NCBI RefSeq assembly: GCF_011386835.1
Contig: NC_088794.1
Location: forward strand, 92,010,772 to 92,074,771
Reading direction: 5' to 3'
DNA: 64,000 nucleotides
Source of the DNA: Chrysemys picta bellii
Taxonomy: Eukaryota; Chordata; Testudines; Emydidae
Position numbers and translations under genes: made by a program. A model generated the notes under the pieces. It saw nothing but the letters and a program-made list of their open reading frames with translations. It ran no database searches and had not been told where the DNA came from. Shown here piece by piece: positions 11,086-23,499 of the stretch; positions within the stretch are counted from its first letter, which is position 1; every line of letters starts with the position of its first letter.

Positions 11086-13399
11086 GATGTAATATACCTG
11101 CCAGGGCAAAACTGGGCATATCTATGTCACAAATACATTAGTAGGCGCCTTTCTATTTTTAATTTACTTCTGTGTTGTGTACAGTTCAGGAACTGAAGCT
11201 GTGTGGAAAATTATACTAGCTTTCATATGGATTATTTATATAGAAGCCTGAGATACTGTATACTGTCTGGAAATTTCAAAAATGCAATGATTGTTAAGCC
11301 TTTCATTTTCTAAGTATTGCTCAGATATGTGTTATACAGATTTACAGACATCTAAAGTTTGAAATAGGCCACTTTGCAAAATTGCTTGTATGCATTTTCA
11401 TGTTCTTTAATAAAAGAATGTACTCCTGGGTTTAATTGTACAAGTCATTGCAACCTTAGTTGTGGAGCTGCTAGGATGACTTCATAACATATTATGCCAA
11501 ACTTGCAAAATTGTCACATATATAAGTTCAGGTGAAAATCTACTAGGCTGTCTGAATCATGCCAATGACAATGCAGTCTGGCCCATCTATCCTAGTTTGT
11601 GCACATCTATGGGAAAGAAGGGTGAAGACTGTCTGTATGTTTGTGGGATATTGTGCTGTGAGGAAAAAAGGTGTGGGAAAGGGGATCCACTCTTGCTAGC
11701 TTCTCTCTGTCCTCTGCATCGCACAGTCCCTTGCATTCTCCCCTTTTGTTTTACACAGGATGGAACAGTGCTCTATAAGGCATCCACGACACAGCTATAG
11801 AACACTATGAATTCTGAACTGGTTCCAAAATATGCTACAGGTTGTGGTTTTGTGTTACGAGACTGAAAACCTTAGTCTCCTATTGTCTGCCCCAGAATTT
11901 ACTGGTCCCAAGTGAGCAGGTGAGTAGAAATTTGTAAGGCGGAGTATAGATTCAGTTAGTAATCTTTGCTCTGCCCCACCCGCCTCAAAACCACCGCAGA
12001 ACGGCTACCATGTTTCCATACCAGCTTTTCAGAGGTGGGTGAAGCGACTTCTGTAAAACACATTGGGTCTTTTGGTATGGGAGATACTATATAATATTTT
12101 ATATAAAAAGTGGCTTGATTGTCAGGAAATTTGGAACACATACTAAGTTCTCATTTATATAATGGATTACTTTATAGAGAGTAGAGGTAGGGTTGGTGTC
12201 TGTCTGTGCACAGTTTAATCAAATCTTTTTTGTTGCTTTACCAGCATTGCTAAAGCTGTTCTTTGTTTTCTAAATTATTGTAACATTTTTTTTTTTATGC
12301 TCTGAAATGAATCTAAATTTATTTCCAAGTTGAATCTTTCCTTGCTGGAGATATCTGATGTTGGAATAGATCTGTGATAGTTGTCAATCTTATTCCAATA
12401 GGAGTCCGCTGTTGCTACTGTCCCTTCACAGATTCTTGTTGGTGCACTTACTAGCAAGTTTGAAATGGAAGATAGTATGTGGTATTAGGTAATTTCATAA
12501 TACAGCTTCAGTGTAAGTTAGTACTGCTTCCTTGCAGTTCTAATTTACACTGCCTCCACTAGCTTTCTGCCATTGCTGAGGAGTTCTATAATGGCTATCT
12601 CTAGCTGGTTGAAAGCCACTTTGTGCCATTTCTGGCTTGAATGTCTGAACCCACAATACGTGGAAATCCTATTTGTTAGCATTGCTCCTAACTCTCAGGA
12701 GGTAAACAATAGACATGTCCTGCCTTGAATCAGGTAGGATTTTCTTGACAGGGTCATGTAATAATTTACAAATATTTCTGATTTCTCACAGCAGTAAAAA
12801 TTTACTAGCCTGACTTGATCCTCCCTGAATATTTGTTATTTGCTAAGTTGTCTAAAGAAAAATTGTTGTTTTGCCTAATATCCTGTTAATGCAGGCATTT
12901 TGTTTGTTCGTTTTTTAAAAGCCCTGGGGGAGGAGGGGAGTTTCACCAGATATCTCTGAAAAATTATGACATCATAATCTCAATCAAGGTACTGGTAACT
13001 TGGCTACAGCATGTTTCTATTCTTACCCCCTTTACCCCCCCCCCCCAAAATCCCATCTGCCACAAGGAGAGCATTTTTATTTTCTGTAGGGCAGATGATA
13101 TGGAGAGTGTCCTTTGCCATCTCCTTAAAAGGAGTTGAGCATATATTAAGATGGCAGTATGCTTATAAAACCTTTAATATATCTGCGTACTTCAATACTG
13201 ACGTCTGGATTAATGACGTCTTTCTCACACTTACACTGGAGATTACATTTCAAGCTATGTTTCTAACAGTTCTTGAGAAAAGAGAACTATTTGAGTATTT
13301 TGAGACTTTTGGCTGCAGGGATCACACATGGCTGAGTTACCTCAAATATGTGCTGAATTCTAGTTTTTATTACATTTTTGGACATCTACAGTAACAGTC
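11086..13399. other. Unrecognised AT-rich DNA
   Basis: About 2.3 kb without recognisable genes or repeat termini. A C-run lies at about 13027-13039. The 127-codon frame at 13011-13394 begins in that C-run and shows no domain. Confidence 0.4.
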
Positions 13400-13763
13400 A
13401 CTGGGTATGTCTACACTGGCAAAGTTACATCGCCGGCAGTTACAGTGCTGCTCAGAGAGCGCTGAAAGGAAACTGCTGTTGTGTGTTCACACTGTCAGCT
13501 GCCTGTGCAATAGCATGTTCACACTTACAGCGGTATTTGGAGCGGTGCACTCTGGGCAGCTATCCAATAGATCATCTCTTCCTCTTCTGGCACTAAGAGT
13601 TGTGGGAAGGCGGAGGGGGTTGCGGGGCATCCTGGGTCCTGTCCCAATGCCCCATGATGCATTGCTTCGCATCTCAGCAATCCCTGTGCTTCCATCTGCA
13701 TTTGGCGCCATCTTTCAACGGTTTGTGTACTGCGTGCTCTGTCTGCCTCTTCGATCTGCAGGA

Positions 13764-14989
13764 ATGGATCCTGCACTGTTGACCAATATGCTGCTTGTTC
13801 TGACCAACACGTCACGAGTGGCAGTGGAGTTATTCCTTAAACTACAGAGGCAAGAGGAATTCGACATTGATCTTGCCATGCGTAGCGGCTCTGACATAAG
13901 ATTGCAGTCACGGAGGTGCTGACTACAGTGGAACACCACTTTTGGGCTCAGGAAACAAGCACTGAGTGGTGGGATCACATAGTCATGCACATCTGGGATG
14001 ATGAGCAGTGGCTGCAGAACTTTCAGATGAAGAAAGCCACATTCATGGGACTGTGTGATGAGCTCGCCCCAGCCCTGCGGCACAAGGACATGAGAATGAG
14101 AGCTGCCCTGTCATTGGAGAAGCGCTTGGTGATTGCACTGTGGAAGCTGGCTACTCCAGACTGCTACTGATCGGTCTGGAATGGGGAAGTCGCTGACCAG
14201 TTTAGAGTGGGGAAGTCGTTGGACTCATGTTGATGGAAGTGTGCAGGGCCATTAATTGCATCCTGCTCCGAAAGACCGTAACTCTGGGCAACGTGCATGA
14301 CATTGTGGATGGCTTTGCACAAATGGGCTTCCCTAACTGTGGAGGGGCGATAAATGGTACGCATATTCCAATTCTGGCACCAGACCATCTAGCCACCGAG
14401 TACATTAATCGGAAGGGGTATTTCTCTATGGTTCTCCAGGTGCTTGTGGATCACATGGGCCTTTCACAGACATTAACGCAGGCTGGTCCAGAAAGATGCA
14501 TGACGCACGCATCTTTCGGAACACTGGCCTGTTCTGGAAACTGCAAGCAGGGACTTTCTTCCTGGACCAGAAGATCACCGTAGGGGAAGTCAAAATGCCC
14601 ATTGTGATCCTGCCTACCCCTTAATACTGTAGCTTATGAAGCCATACGTGGGGCACCTTGACAGCAGCAAGGAGTGGTTCAATAACAGGCTGAGCAAGTG
14701 CAGAATGACTGTTGAGTGTGCTTTTGCCTGTTTAAAGGCCCACTGGCACTGCCTATATGGGAGGCTGGACCTGGCCGATGATAATATTCCTATGCTTCTA
14801 GCATGCTGTATGCGCCATAATATTTGTGAAGGGATGTGTGAAAGCTTCACTCAGGGCTGGACCGCTGAGGTTCAGCGCCTGGAGGCTGAATTTGAACAGC
14901 CAGAGACCAGGGCTATTAGAGGGGCGCAGTGTGGGGCCATAAGGATCAGGGATGCCTTGAGGCAGCAATTTGAAGCTGAAATCCACTAA
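13764..14989 (+). pseudogene. Harbinger DDE transposase relic (HARBI1-like)
   Basis: The likely start is the ATG at 13764 (MDPALLTNML). The first frame runs to 13922, then shifts; 13916-14170 carries a helical N-terminal part. The nuclease core follows at 14227-14583 with GFPNCGGAINGTHIPI, where the family has Asp before Gly-Thr-His. Here the codon gives Asn, so the first catalytic residue is lost. The second acidic site, MHDARIFRNT, is present but in a shifted frame (about 14497-14526). The C-terminal part (14636-14989) contains VECAFACLK with the conserved Glu. Stops and at least three frameshifts make it inactive. The enzyme family cuts and pastes elements with 3-bp target duplications and acts in the nucleus. 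Confidence 0.85.
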
Positions 14990-15253
14990 TATTTGTAGTG
15001 TCCAGTGCGCTGTAAAGCTAGGAGGTGATTGTGATTAGTGCAGATGATGCACTGTGAAGGTTTAAGAAAATTGCCTGTTGCTTTGCAGAGCTCTGTTTGC
15101 TTTCAATTAATGGGATAAAGGTTGATTTCAAACCAGAACAATTCTTTTATTAAAAAACAACAACTGAAGGAGAGAGACAAACAAAAAACCACATCAGCCC
15201 TGTTGGGATGGGGGAAAGGAAGGATCCCAGGAGAAGGTGGGGTCCCGGGACAG

Positions 15254-15865
15254 TTAAAGATTTGTGTATGTCCAGGTATCATATGCAACATTGTCCTTTG
15301 GAGTACAGTGCAGCGGGTACTGCACTTCAGCAGGGCTAAACTGCAGAGGGACGGGTGTTGAGTGCAGTGGGTACTGGGAGTCTGCAGGGCTGGACTGTGA
15401 AGGGGGAGGAGTAGAATGCAGCGGGTACAGACTGGAGCCAGGAGGTTGATAAGAATGTGTTGGCAGTGTCTGGGGGGCGCATGGGAAAGAGTTTTGCGAC
15501 AGTGGCTGCAGGGGAGGGTGGGCGTGGAGCTGTTTGGTTTGTAGTGCTAGTAGCGCCTGGAGCGTGTCCGCTTGACGCTCCATAACTTTTAAGAGCTGCT
15601 CCGTGGGTTCATTCTGGCGCGCCGCGTTCTCCTTTCGGTCCCTCTTCTCGCTGTCCCGCCACTCCTTCAATTCTTGTTTTTCATCCGTGAAGTGTATCAT
15701 GACATCATGCAGAAAGTCCTCTTTAGTTCTTCGTGTCCGCTTTCTAATTCTGCGCAGCCATTCAGCCGCCGATAACAAAGAGGGAGGCTGGGTTCCCAAG
15801 GTCATATCTGTGAAGCCAAAATGCAACATTTTATAGAAGCAGTATTGTTGCAACACACAGGCCAC
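15254..15865 (-). pseudogene. Harbinger Myb-like protein, C-terminal region
   Basis: A 203-codon minus-strand open frame. The N-terminal third contains a RRIRKRTRRTKEDFLHDVM stretch, then a charged helical region rich in Glu, Arg and Lys (about residues 60-110) ending in LLKVMERQADTLQALLALQ, a probable coiled coil. The rest is Pro/Ser/Gln-rich with repeated YPLHSTP motifs. It lies downstream of the Myb/SANT segment on the same strand and is most likely its C-terminal part, separated by an intron or by decay. No enzymatic motif is visible. Confidence 0.6.
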
Positions 15866-16501
15866 TGATTGAGTGATTTAAAACACAGCCACTATTCACA
15901 TACCTGTCACTAACTGGCTGACCCCAGGCAAGCGCACATGAGCCACAGGACCCCCAAAATGGTGATTAACTACAGAGGCAGGGGAAATCAGTGTTCTAGG
16001 ACTGTACTGTACACTGGGCATATGGCTAATGGGGAGAGCCAGCACTGTAGGGGGGGCCTGATGATCATTACTGTCTCCACATTTTCCACAGGCTTTGTTA
16101 ATTATGGAAAATATCTCGCTGCTGAGGGTGAGCAGGAAATCAAGGGAGGGTCTTCTCCAAGACTGCGGTTTCTGCCCTGGCCCTTATGCGGCTTGCCTGT
16201 GTGCAGCAATGGTCTGTCCCCCGTCCCTCCCCCAGTGACGGTAGAGTGGTGCAGGAAAGTTACTCTTAATGGGGCAAGAAACAAAGCAGCTCTGTCAAAG
16301 AACCCGTGGCAGCAGATTTCCCAGTATCTCCATGGGAGTTTTGTGGAGATCTCTGAGGAGAGGGAAGTGAAGTGAGGGAGTCAATCAACACCCTGTTCCG
16401 CCGCTCAGACATGGCATGTGGTGGTATGGGCATCATACAGACACAATCCTGCTTTCTGCAACCCTCCTGCCCCCAACAACTTGCTTCAGTGATTTCCAAA
16501 A

Positions 16502-17050
16502 TCAAAGCCACTTACCAGAGGCCTCCACTCCTGTTTGTGCTTCGCCAAGCTCTGACTGCTGTGACTGGCTAGCCTCCTCTGGGGTAGAAAAGAGCTCCTG
16601 GCTGCATGCATCTCTGACCTCTGAGTCGTCTTCTGCCTCTGGGTCTCCCTCCCCCTCTACATCCTCCTCTAAGATTTCCTCCTCCTGGCTTGGTCCACAC
16701 TGAACTGAGACGTGAGCCACCAAAGTATCCACAGTGGCCTTCACAGTGGAGGTGGGGTCACCACCGAGTATTGCATCCAGCTCTTTGTAGAACCGGAAGC
16801 TCATGGGCGCAGCACTGGAGTGGTGGTTTGCCTCCCGCACCTCGTGGTAGGCGTTCCGCAGCTCCTTCACTTTGACCCTGCACTACAATGTGTCCTCATG
16901 GCCCCTTTCTGTCATGCATTGTGAAATCTGTCCATAGGTATCATCATTCCTGTGGCTGGAGTGCAGCTGGGACTGGATAGATAGCCTTCTCTCCCCAAAT
17001 GCTGACTAGGTCCAACAGCTTGGCATTGCTCCAAGCGGGGGATCACCTGG
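16502..17050 (-). pseudogene. Harbinger Myb/SANT-like DNA-binding protein relic
   Basis: Read on the minus strand from about 17045, the frame gives WSNAKLLDLVSIWGEKAI. After a frameshift it gives QSQLHSSHRNDDTYGQIS and CMTERGHEDTL, then a stop, then CRVKVKELRNAYHEVREAN and MSFRFYKELDAILGGD. This is a trihelix Myb/SANT-like domain with its conserved Trp, ISxxM and QCRxKxKxLRxxY elements. An acidic linker (Glu/Asp-rich, about 16640-16690) follows. In Harbinger elements such a protein is known to bind the transposase, take it into the nucleus and help it find the element ends. This copy has one frameshift and one stop in the domain. Confidence 0.75.
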
Positions 17051-17485
17051 TCCGAGGAGAAGGCATAGTCACCTGGAAAGATGTGCTGAGACCATTGCAA
17101 GTGTCACCGATCAAACAAGAAGGGGCTTTCAAAATTCCCAAGGAATTTAAGGGGTGGGGCTCACAGTTGGTCACCTGAGTGCAGGGCAGTAGAGTTCTAA
17201 CCGATGACCAGAGAGGTGAGAACAGGCATTGTGGCACACCTCCCGGAGGCCAATCGCAGCGCTGTAATCGAGCAGGGGGTCTACACTGGCACCATGGCAC
17301 TGTAACCCTGGCGCAGAAAGCTGTACGCCTCTCATCGGGGTGTGTCTTTTGTTTTTTTTTTTTTTTTACAGTGCTGCAACCGTGCACTTTCTGTGCACTA
17401 AGTGGCTTGGCAGTGTGTACACCTCAGGAGTTACACCGCAGAAAGCTTTACTGTGCAGAAACTTTCCAGTGTAGACAAGGCCACT

Positions 17486-19325
17486 GTCACATACTCTTCT
17501 CTGTGCCCTGTTAGAATGCTCCACCAAGGACAGAGTTAACTTCTCTGGAGCCTGGTTTGTACACCTCTTGTACAGTCTCCAGGCAAGGAAAGGTCTATAA
17601 CTACTTTCTGCCTGTTGTATTTTGGAGACTTTGGGTAGGATGTTAATATTGTGACAAAGGAGTTGCTCTCTCCTTGCCTCTCCCCTCTTCTGCTCCTATT
17701 GTTGGTAAATGGTATTGTGGTGTGAGAGGTAAACAAGCCAATCATCTCTTCTCTTTTTCCCTTCCACATTTCCTTTTATTCATTTTCATACCATTCTTCT
17801 GTTTTCATATTATTTGAGTTGCCTCCAGTCATAACAGCTGTTACGGAGTCAGAAGTGAATGCTTATGACAGTGGCAGTGTTGTGGGGCTATTAGAAACCA
17901 CTTCTGGTAACACAGAATAGAACAATATTCTACCAGATATCTTCAAACAGTACTCCATTTACAGCTTGTAACTGTAAAACTTTGATGCAGTGGTCTAGAG
18001 CTTAATCTTGATATGTCCTTGGTTACTGACTTACTCACTGTCCATCTACATCCCTTACCTCTCAAATATTGGGTACTGTCTGGTATTCTATTGCAGATCT
18101 AAGTGCTGAGTCTTTCTCTGTTGACACCGATATATATGATGCTTTGAGCAGCCCAGCCCGATCTCTTCCTCTCCTGTGTGGTTACCCAAATTCTATTCTG
18201 CAAGGATCGCTCTCTGTATTTTTCTCTGACTATTTTTTCCTTTTCCACTACCTCTATCATTGCTATATTGCAGAATCTGGAAGGAATGCCACAGATACTA
18301 AGGCTTGCAATTTTTCTAACCTAAGAAGTTTCCTTTTATCTCTGCCTCTAATCTCAGGTATACCTTGGTTCTGAGGAGCTTTTCATTCAGTGTTCAGATG
18401 TAAATCAAAATAATGTTGTCTATTTAGAGAACTTCAAAAGATTTGGGTCCTCTAATCAATCTAGGCACATGCTTAGTTTCTAGAGTGTGTGTTTATTATT
18501 TGTTTTAAATCTCCAGCATAATTTCTGCCTTGTCAGAGGAGATTTCTGAGCTTTTTTAAACAGGTATGTTATGCTGAGACACCTTTTCCAAAATGTTTGG
18601 CTTTCAGTTGCATATAATATTGGGTTTGTCAAGATACATATATGGCCCCCATCACTACAATTTCTGAGCATCTCTTCAAAGCTCAGCAGTGTATTATTTT
18701 AAGAGAGTAGTTTCCAGTGTTTTCTCTATTAATTTTTTAATTTGAGATTAAATCAAGCTTACGTATACTGGATGAATCACATACCTCAGCTGCTAATAGT
18801 GCATGAATATTAGATATCAATAATCACAGTGAGGGTAGTTTATGGCTCGTCCATACATTAGTATTGCACATCATTTTAGTGGGTCTTATATTTGAACCAC
18901 CAATATCTGATTAAAATTACTTTTGACTATTTATGTTCAACATTTTTGTATAGTAAGTAACTCTCTCCTGGTCCATATTTCTTGTTTGGCATAATATTAT
19001 ACTAGTTACACTGATCATAACCCTGCTGAGTTTTTAGGCTTTGCAAGCCTTCACCTCGGCTGCTAAACTGCTGGTGAATTAGGCTTCTTAGACATCGATA
19101 GTTTAAAAAAAACTTACTGAATGGCATGAAAATCATATGGTAAAATAAGTAGGTAGAGATGAGAGAGGCTTGGTCACTGTTGCCAAGAAGCGATCTTTTA
19201 GTAGAGTGGCTGGCATTCAGGCCCAGCCTTATGAACTATTTCTAGCAAGTGTTTTCCCCTTTGCTAGGGTTTTCAATGAAAGAGATGATCCTAACCTGTC
19301 AGACCAAGGACTTGGATAAATAGCA
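17486..19325. other. No recognisable feature
   Basis: About 1.8 kb of AT-rich DNA. The longest frames (about 100 codons at 18069-18374) show no domain and have vertebrate-intergenic base use. Confidence 0.4.
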
Positions 19326-19743
19326 CAGGGGTGGCGAGCCTGAGAAAGAGCCCGAATTTACCAGTGTGCATTGCCAAAGAGCCCCAGTATTATGTCAGCA
19401 GCCCCCCATCAGCTCCCAGCACCTCCCACCCACCGGCAGCCTGCTGATCAGCACCTCCCCCTCCCTCCACACACCTCCCAATCAGCAGTTTTGTGGCATG
19501 CAGGAGGCTCTGGGAGGGGCGGGGGGAGGAGTGAGGGCATGGGACACTCAGGGGAGGGGGCGGGAAGGGGTGGAGTGGGGGCAGGGTCTGTGGCAGAGCC
19601 AGGAATTGAACAGTGAGCACCCCGTCACATTGGAAAGTTGGCACCTATAGCTCCAGCCCTGGAGTTGGTGCCTATACAAGGAGCCGCATATTAACTTCTG
19701 AAGAGCCGCATGTGGCTGCAGAGCCACAGGTTGGCCACCCCTG
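19326..19743. mobile_element. hAT MITE (CAGGGGTGG family), 418 bp
   Basis: Left end CAGGGGTGGCGAGCCTGAG, right end CAGGTTGGCCACCCCTG, an imperfect inverted repeat. Near the right end the unit 'GAGCCGCAT' is repeated (19681 and 19702). The flanking 8-mers AAATAGCA (19318-19325) and ACCTAGCA (19744-19751) agree at 6 of 8 positions, as expected for a decayed hAT target duplication. There is no coding capacity. Confidence 0.75.
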
Positions 19744-19751
19744 ACCTAGCA

Positions 19752-21139
19752 TATGCTATTCTTTAAATATTTTTGATACTGAGAGGTTGAAACTGTTGCC
19801 ACTCATATGCTCTGAATGAGAGAGATACTAAAGTTCTGTTGTATGTACTTAAGGGAACTCTAAATAGATTTGGGCATATTGGAATGTTATCATTAGGCTG
19901 GTTTACTGCCTTGTACTTGCAGAAACTATTGTCAAGATAGTATTTTGGTAATCTAGTACATAATCCTGAAAGGATAAAAAAAGACAGTCAAAATCTTTTT
20001 AAATTACATTTCCAACTAGTCAAAATCCTGACAGTATACCCCATTAATTATATTCCCCCTTTCAGTCATCCTGCCATCCCACCTTTCTTTTCATATCCCT
20101 GCAATGAGGGATTTGCCAGGCTTCTCTGACATCGCTCCAATAAATGATCTTTGGGGAAATAAATAGCTGTGAAGTGCTGTGTGTCAGCGCACACAACATA
20201 GAGCAGTGATGCAGTGTTAGTGATTTTGAATGTCAGGATTTTGCATGTCAGGATTTTGATCAAGTTCCAGTACTGGGTTTCTTAAATAATGCACTCTGTA
20301 TTTGTCACGCACTGTGCATCAGTAGTGCAGTTTTCATTTACCCTGCCTGACCCCAATTAGAATACATATAAAGAAGCTATTCTCTTGAGGCAGTGGCTCA
20401 ATACATCTGAGCCTGTCTGAGTGAGGTTTGTAGAATGTTGCTATACCCATTCTTTCTGGATTTCTTTGTCTTCCTCCCCCTTATAATCTTGTCAGATGTA
20501 TACACTTAATGTGTGATTGGAAGGGTGGGCATGTGGCTTCAGCAGAGGCTTAGTACCATCACTCCACAAGCTTTAGTTTTTTCCAACCAAAGACAGAAAG
20601 CTGACCCTAAGAAGCAAAGTCTTGAGGGGGTCCCTCATGCCCCAGTTTAGTACATTAATAAGTTAATTTGGTTGGCTATTCATTAAGCCAGATATTTTTA
20701 AATTTTTGCTTGAAATAAGTGTTACTCCACCATAATGAAGGACTTCATTTGTCATAAAAAGATACCTTATATATGCCATTAGCATTGGAGAGAAGTTTAT
20801 TCGACTGCAATCTTAACAAAAATTCCACTGTCTCTGAGGAGTAGGCTGACACCATAGTGCTGCTGACAGAACTCTCTTGTTGGTGCTAAAGAATATGATA
20901 ATAAATCATCCCAGATTGTGAATTAACTGGATATTGGTGGATGTTTGTGGTGTTTTGTGAGCCGTCAGCTGCCTGAGACGTGTACCAATAACCTACAAAT
21001 GGGTGTCCTGGTGTGGTTTGATACTGTTAAAATATGGCTTCTTAGTTTTCAGTTGAATTTTATCAAACTTGTTTGTTCTAGCTTTATAAGGCCACTTTTT
21101 CCCCATCAGTGTATGAAACAGATCTGTGACAGGGTATAT
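19752..21139. other. No recognisable feature
   Basis: About 1.4 kb with no repeat termini or coding motifs recognised. A small direct repeat ATGTCAGGATTTTG occurs at about 20228-20258. Confidence 0.4.
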
Positions 21140-21286
21140 TATGTTTCTCCTTTGAGTGATTGTCCATAAGTACATTCCACTAATGATGCGCATGTGCCCT
21201 ATGTGCTCAAATTCGGAGTCTTTTTGCCATCAGTGTCTGTATGACCACATATGTGCCCTGAGTGTTCTCTGTGGCTTGTGTCAAGG

Positions 21287-21695
21287 ACATAGAATATCAG
21301 GGTTGGAAGGGACCTCGGGAGGTCATCTAGTTCAACCCCCTGCTCAAAGCAGGACTAATTCCCAACTAAATCATCCCAGCCAGAGCTTTGTCAAGCCTGA
21401 CCTTAAAAATCTCTAAGGAAGGAGATTCCACCACCTCCCTAGGTAACCCATTCCAGTGCTTCTCCACCCTCCTAGTGAAAAAGTTTTTCCTAATATCCAA
21501 CCTAAGCCTCCCCAACTGCAACTTGAGACCATTACTCCTTGTTCTGTCATCAGGTACCACTGAGAACAGTCTAGATCCATCCTCTTTGGAACCCCCTTTC
21601 AGGTAGTTGAAAGCAGCTATCAAATCCCCCCTCATTCTTCTCTTCTGGAGACTAAACAATCCCAGTTCCCTCAGCCTCTCCTCATATGAAAAGGT
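21287..21695 (-). mobile_element. CR1 LINE 3' fragment inside DIRS C
   Basis: The minus-strand frame at 21366-21707 is almost free of damage over 110 codons. It reads [40 protein letters not shown], then [20 protein letters not shown] and [12 protein letters not shown]. This is the C-terminal end of CR1 ORF2. The 3' UTR box follows and ends near ATAGAATATCAGGGTTGG. It is a typical 5'-truncated CR1 insertion and younger than the DIRS copy around it. The sequence is very close to the CR1 at 31497-32168. Confidence 0.9.
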
Positions 21696-21808
21696 GGAGT
21701 GCAACAACCACCACTCAGTTCCTCTTACTATCTCTTGGCTTCAAGAAGGAACAGCTTGCAGTCTGTGGTTCATGAACTGCTAGCACCTTTTTCAAACTTG
21801 TATATAGT

Positions 21809-22286
21809 TAGGCTTGGAAAGATTCGTTTTTTATCAGTAAATGTCGGTAAATGTCAATTTCACTATACACACTCAAACTGATGAAAAATATTTCCATCAG
21901 TAATAATAGAAATGTGCAGATATGCAGAGTAAGAAAAATGCTGCTTGAGAACTTACTAGAGTTTGATTTAAGGATATTTACTTGGTATATTTTGACATAT
22001 GATGTTGGCAGTTTGTGTTTTAACAGTGTTGAAGCTTTGACTTTTTGAATCTCAACATCTACTGTCATTGAATAATTATCTGGTCTCCCTATTGTCTGAG
22101 CCCTCCACCCCCAATATTTTCTTGTAACTATGAACATTTAAATAGATTCAAATAGAAATGCTTAAAACCCAGAATTTTGCACAACTGTGAAAATTTAAAT
22201 TGATAAAAATTGAAACAATAGTTAAAAATAAACAGATATTATCGATTGAAATTATAAAAAATAAAAATTTAATTCTGCCAAGCCTA
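21809..22286. mobile_element. hAT-type element, 478 bp, inside DIRS C
   Basis: Left end TAGGCTTGGAAAGATTCG, right end TTAATTCTGCCAAGCCTA. The outer TAGGCTTGG is perfectly inverted. The flanking 8-mers TATATAGT and TCCATAGA agree at only 5 of 8 positions. The interior is AT-rich and has no transposase motif. Confidence 0.55.
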
Positions 22287-22371
22287 TCCATAGAATCATT
22301 ATGATTGTGTAGTTTAGTTAGTTGCCTGTTGGTGCTTTATTTTTCCAAAATTAAAATTTTGCTGCCATCAC

Positions 22372-22480
22372 GATGGCCTCAGTCCAGTATCCAGATTCAA
22401 ATACTGCCCCTCATGTGAGGGTGCTGTGTCCATCATTAATGGGCCTAATATTAATTAGGCCTAATATCTGACATCCCAGT
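22372..22480 (+). pseudogene. DIRS C gag-like N-terminal remnant
   Basis: One frame reads RFKYCPSCEGAVSIINGP at about 22393-22446, which aligns with GFKKCGSCKESMPQSDKH at the start of DIRS A gag (48847). The conserved Phe-Lys-x-Cys-x-x-Cys-like start is the basis of the call. The match is short and the downstream frame is lost. Confidence 0.4.
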
Positions 22481-22814
22481 TTTAGCTTGTCAGCTATAAT
22501 TTTCAGCTTCAAATATTCTGTCTTTAACAAGCATGATTTTAATGCAGTCCTTGAATCACATCAACTTGATTTTTTTGTTTTAGATTCAGGTATTTTAGCT
22601 CCCTTTCATACCTTTTCCCATTAACATTTGTTGTTATAGATTATTGTAATGTCTTAAGAACTTTTACATACTTTTTGCAGTTGAGCTCACAATTTGAGTA
22701 AATTTGTAGGCCCAGTTGTCAAAACAGACCCCAGGAATGCTTGCAAACTCTTGCATCTCTTCTCTGATCCAAAACAATAGTGATAGTTGCCTCAATCTAG
22801 GGGAGAAGCATGCA

Positions 22815-23250
22815 TGAGTGATCTACAGGCACAAGGCCTTTGGACCACACAATAGCACGGATGCACATCAGCGTGCTAGAACTTGGGGCACTGCATAGTA
22901 TTTGCGAGTTCTTTCTCCATCACATTTGAGGATAGTCTGTCCAAATAATAATGGACAATACAGCCACTTTGTTCTACATCAGGAAACAGGGTGGGGCAAG
23001 ATCTTCCCCACTTTGAGGTGTGGTTAGACTGTGGAACTGGTGCATCAGATACCAAGTCTCCCTCTCAGCAGTATGCTTATGTGGTCTGCAGAACAGCACA
23101 GCAGATAATCTGAGTAAACATTTCTCGTCCAGTTACAAGTGGAAGATCAAGGACTCTATCCTCCAGGACATCTCTTTGAATTATGATTATCCATGGATAG
23201 ACATATTTGTGACACAAAACAAGAAGTGTCAGATTTTCTGCTGGGGGTAG
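22815..23250 (+). pseudogene. DIRS C RNase H remnant
   Basis: SDLQAQGLWTT (about 22818-22850) and IIMDNTATLFYIRKQGGARS (about 22944-23003) match the RNase H segments GDLRTQGLWS and LTDNTTATFYINKQGRARSS of DIRS B. The frame at 23020-23250 continues with NSTADNLSKHFSS, in the position of NELADRLSRSY, then a PWIDIFVTQNKKCQIFC segment equivalent to PQVDLFANKSNRQYLQFC. The order matches DIRS pol, but stops interrupt it. Confidence 0.75.
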
Positions 23251-23499
23251 GGGAACTCAGACTCCCTGCTTGATACCCTCTTAATCTCTTGGTCAGGAAT
23301 CCTGATGTACATTTACCCACCGGTCCTATTGATTCCCAGAGTGCTTTGCAAGATCAGAGAGGACTCAGACAAGCTAATATCAATAGCTCTGTGTGTGACT
23401 AAGGCAGGTTTGGTTCCCAGACATTCTGTTGACCTGCCAGCCGAGGACCTTGCCTCTCCTTCTGAACCTGCTATCACAGAATGAAGGGAGGGGAAGATT

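Larger units (their letters stand above)
13403..17482 (+). mobile_element. PIF/Harbinger DNA transposon, 4.08 kb, both ends present
   Basis: The left end GGGTATGTCTACACTGGC and the right end, read on the minus strand as GGCCTTGTCTACACTGGA, form terminal inverted repeats. A 3-bp direct repeat ACT flanks it (13400-13402 and 17483-17485). Three bases is the PIF/Harbinger TSD length, although TWA is more usual than ACT. Inside are the two genes typical of the superfamily in divergent arrangement: a DDE transposase relic on plus (13764-14989) and a Myb/SANT-like protein relic on minus (about 15254-17050). Both are broken, so the element is a full-length but dead copy. Confidence 0.85.

Noticed and set aside
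13407..13763. Long in-frame extension upstream of the Harbinger transposase ATG
   Set aside because: It starts in the terminal inverted repeat and shows no conserved motif. The ATG at 13764 fits the family start better.
18069..18374. 101-codon frame considered as a small membrane protein
   Set aside because: Hydrophobic content follows from T-rich DNA. There is no homology motif and no supporting context.
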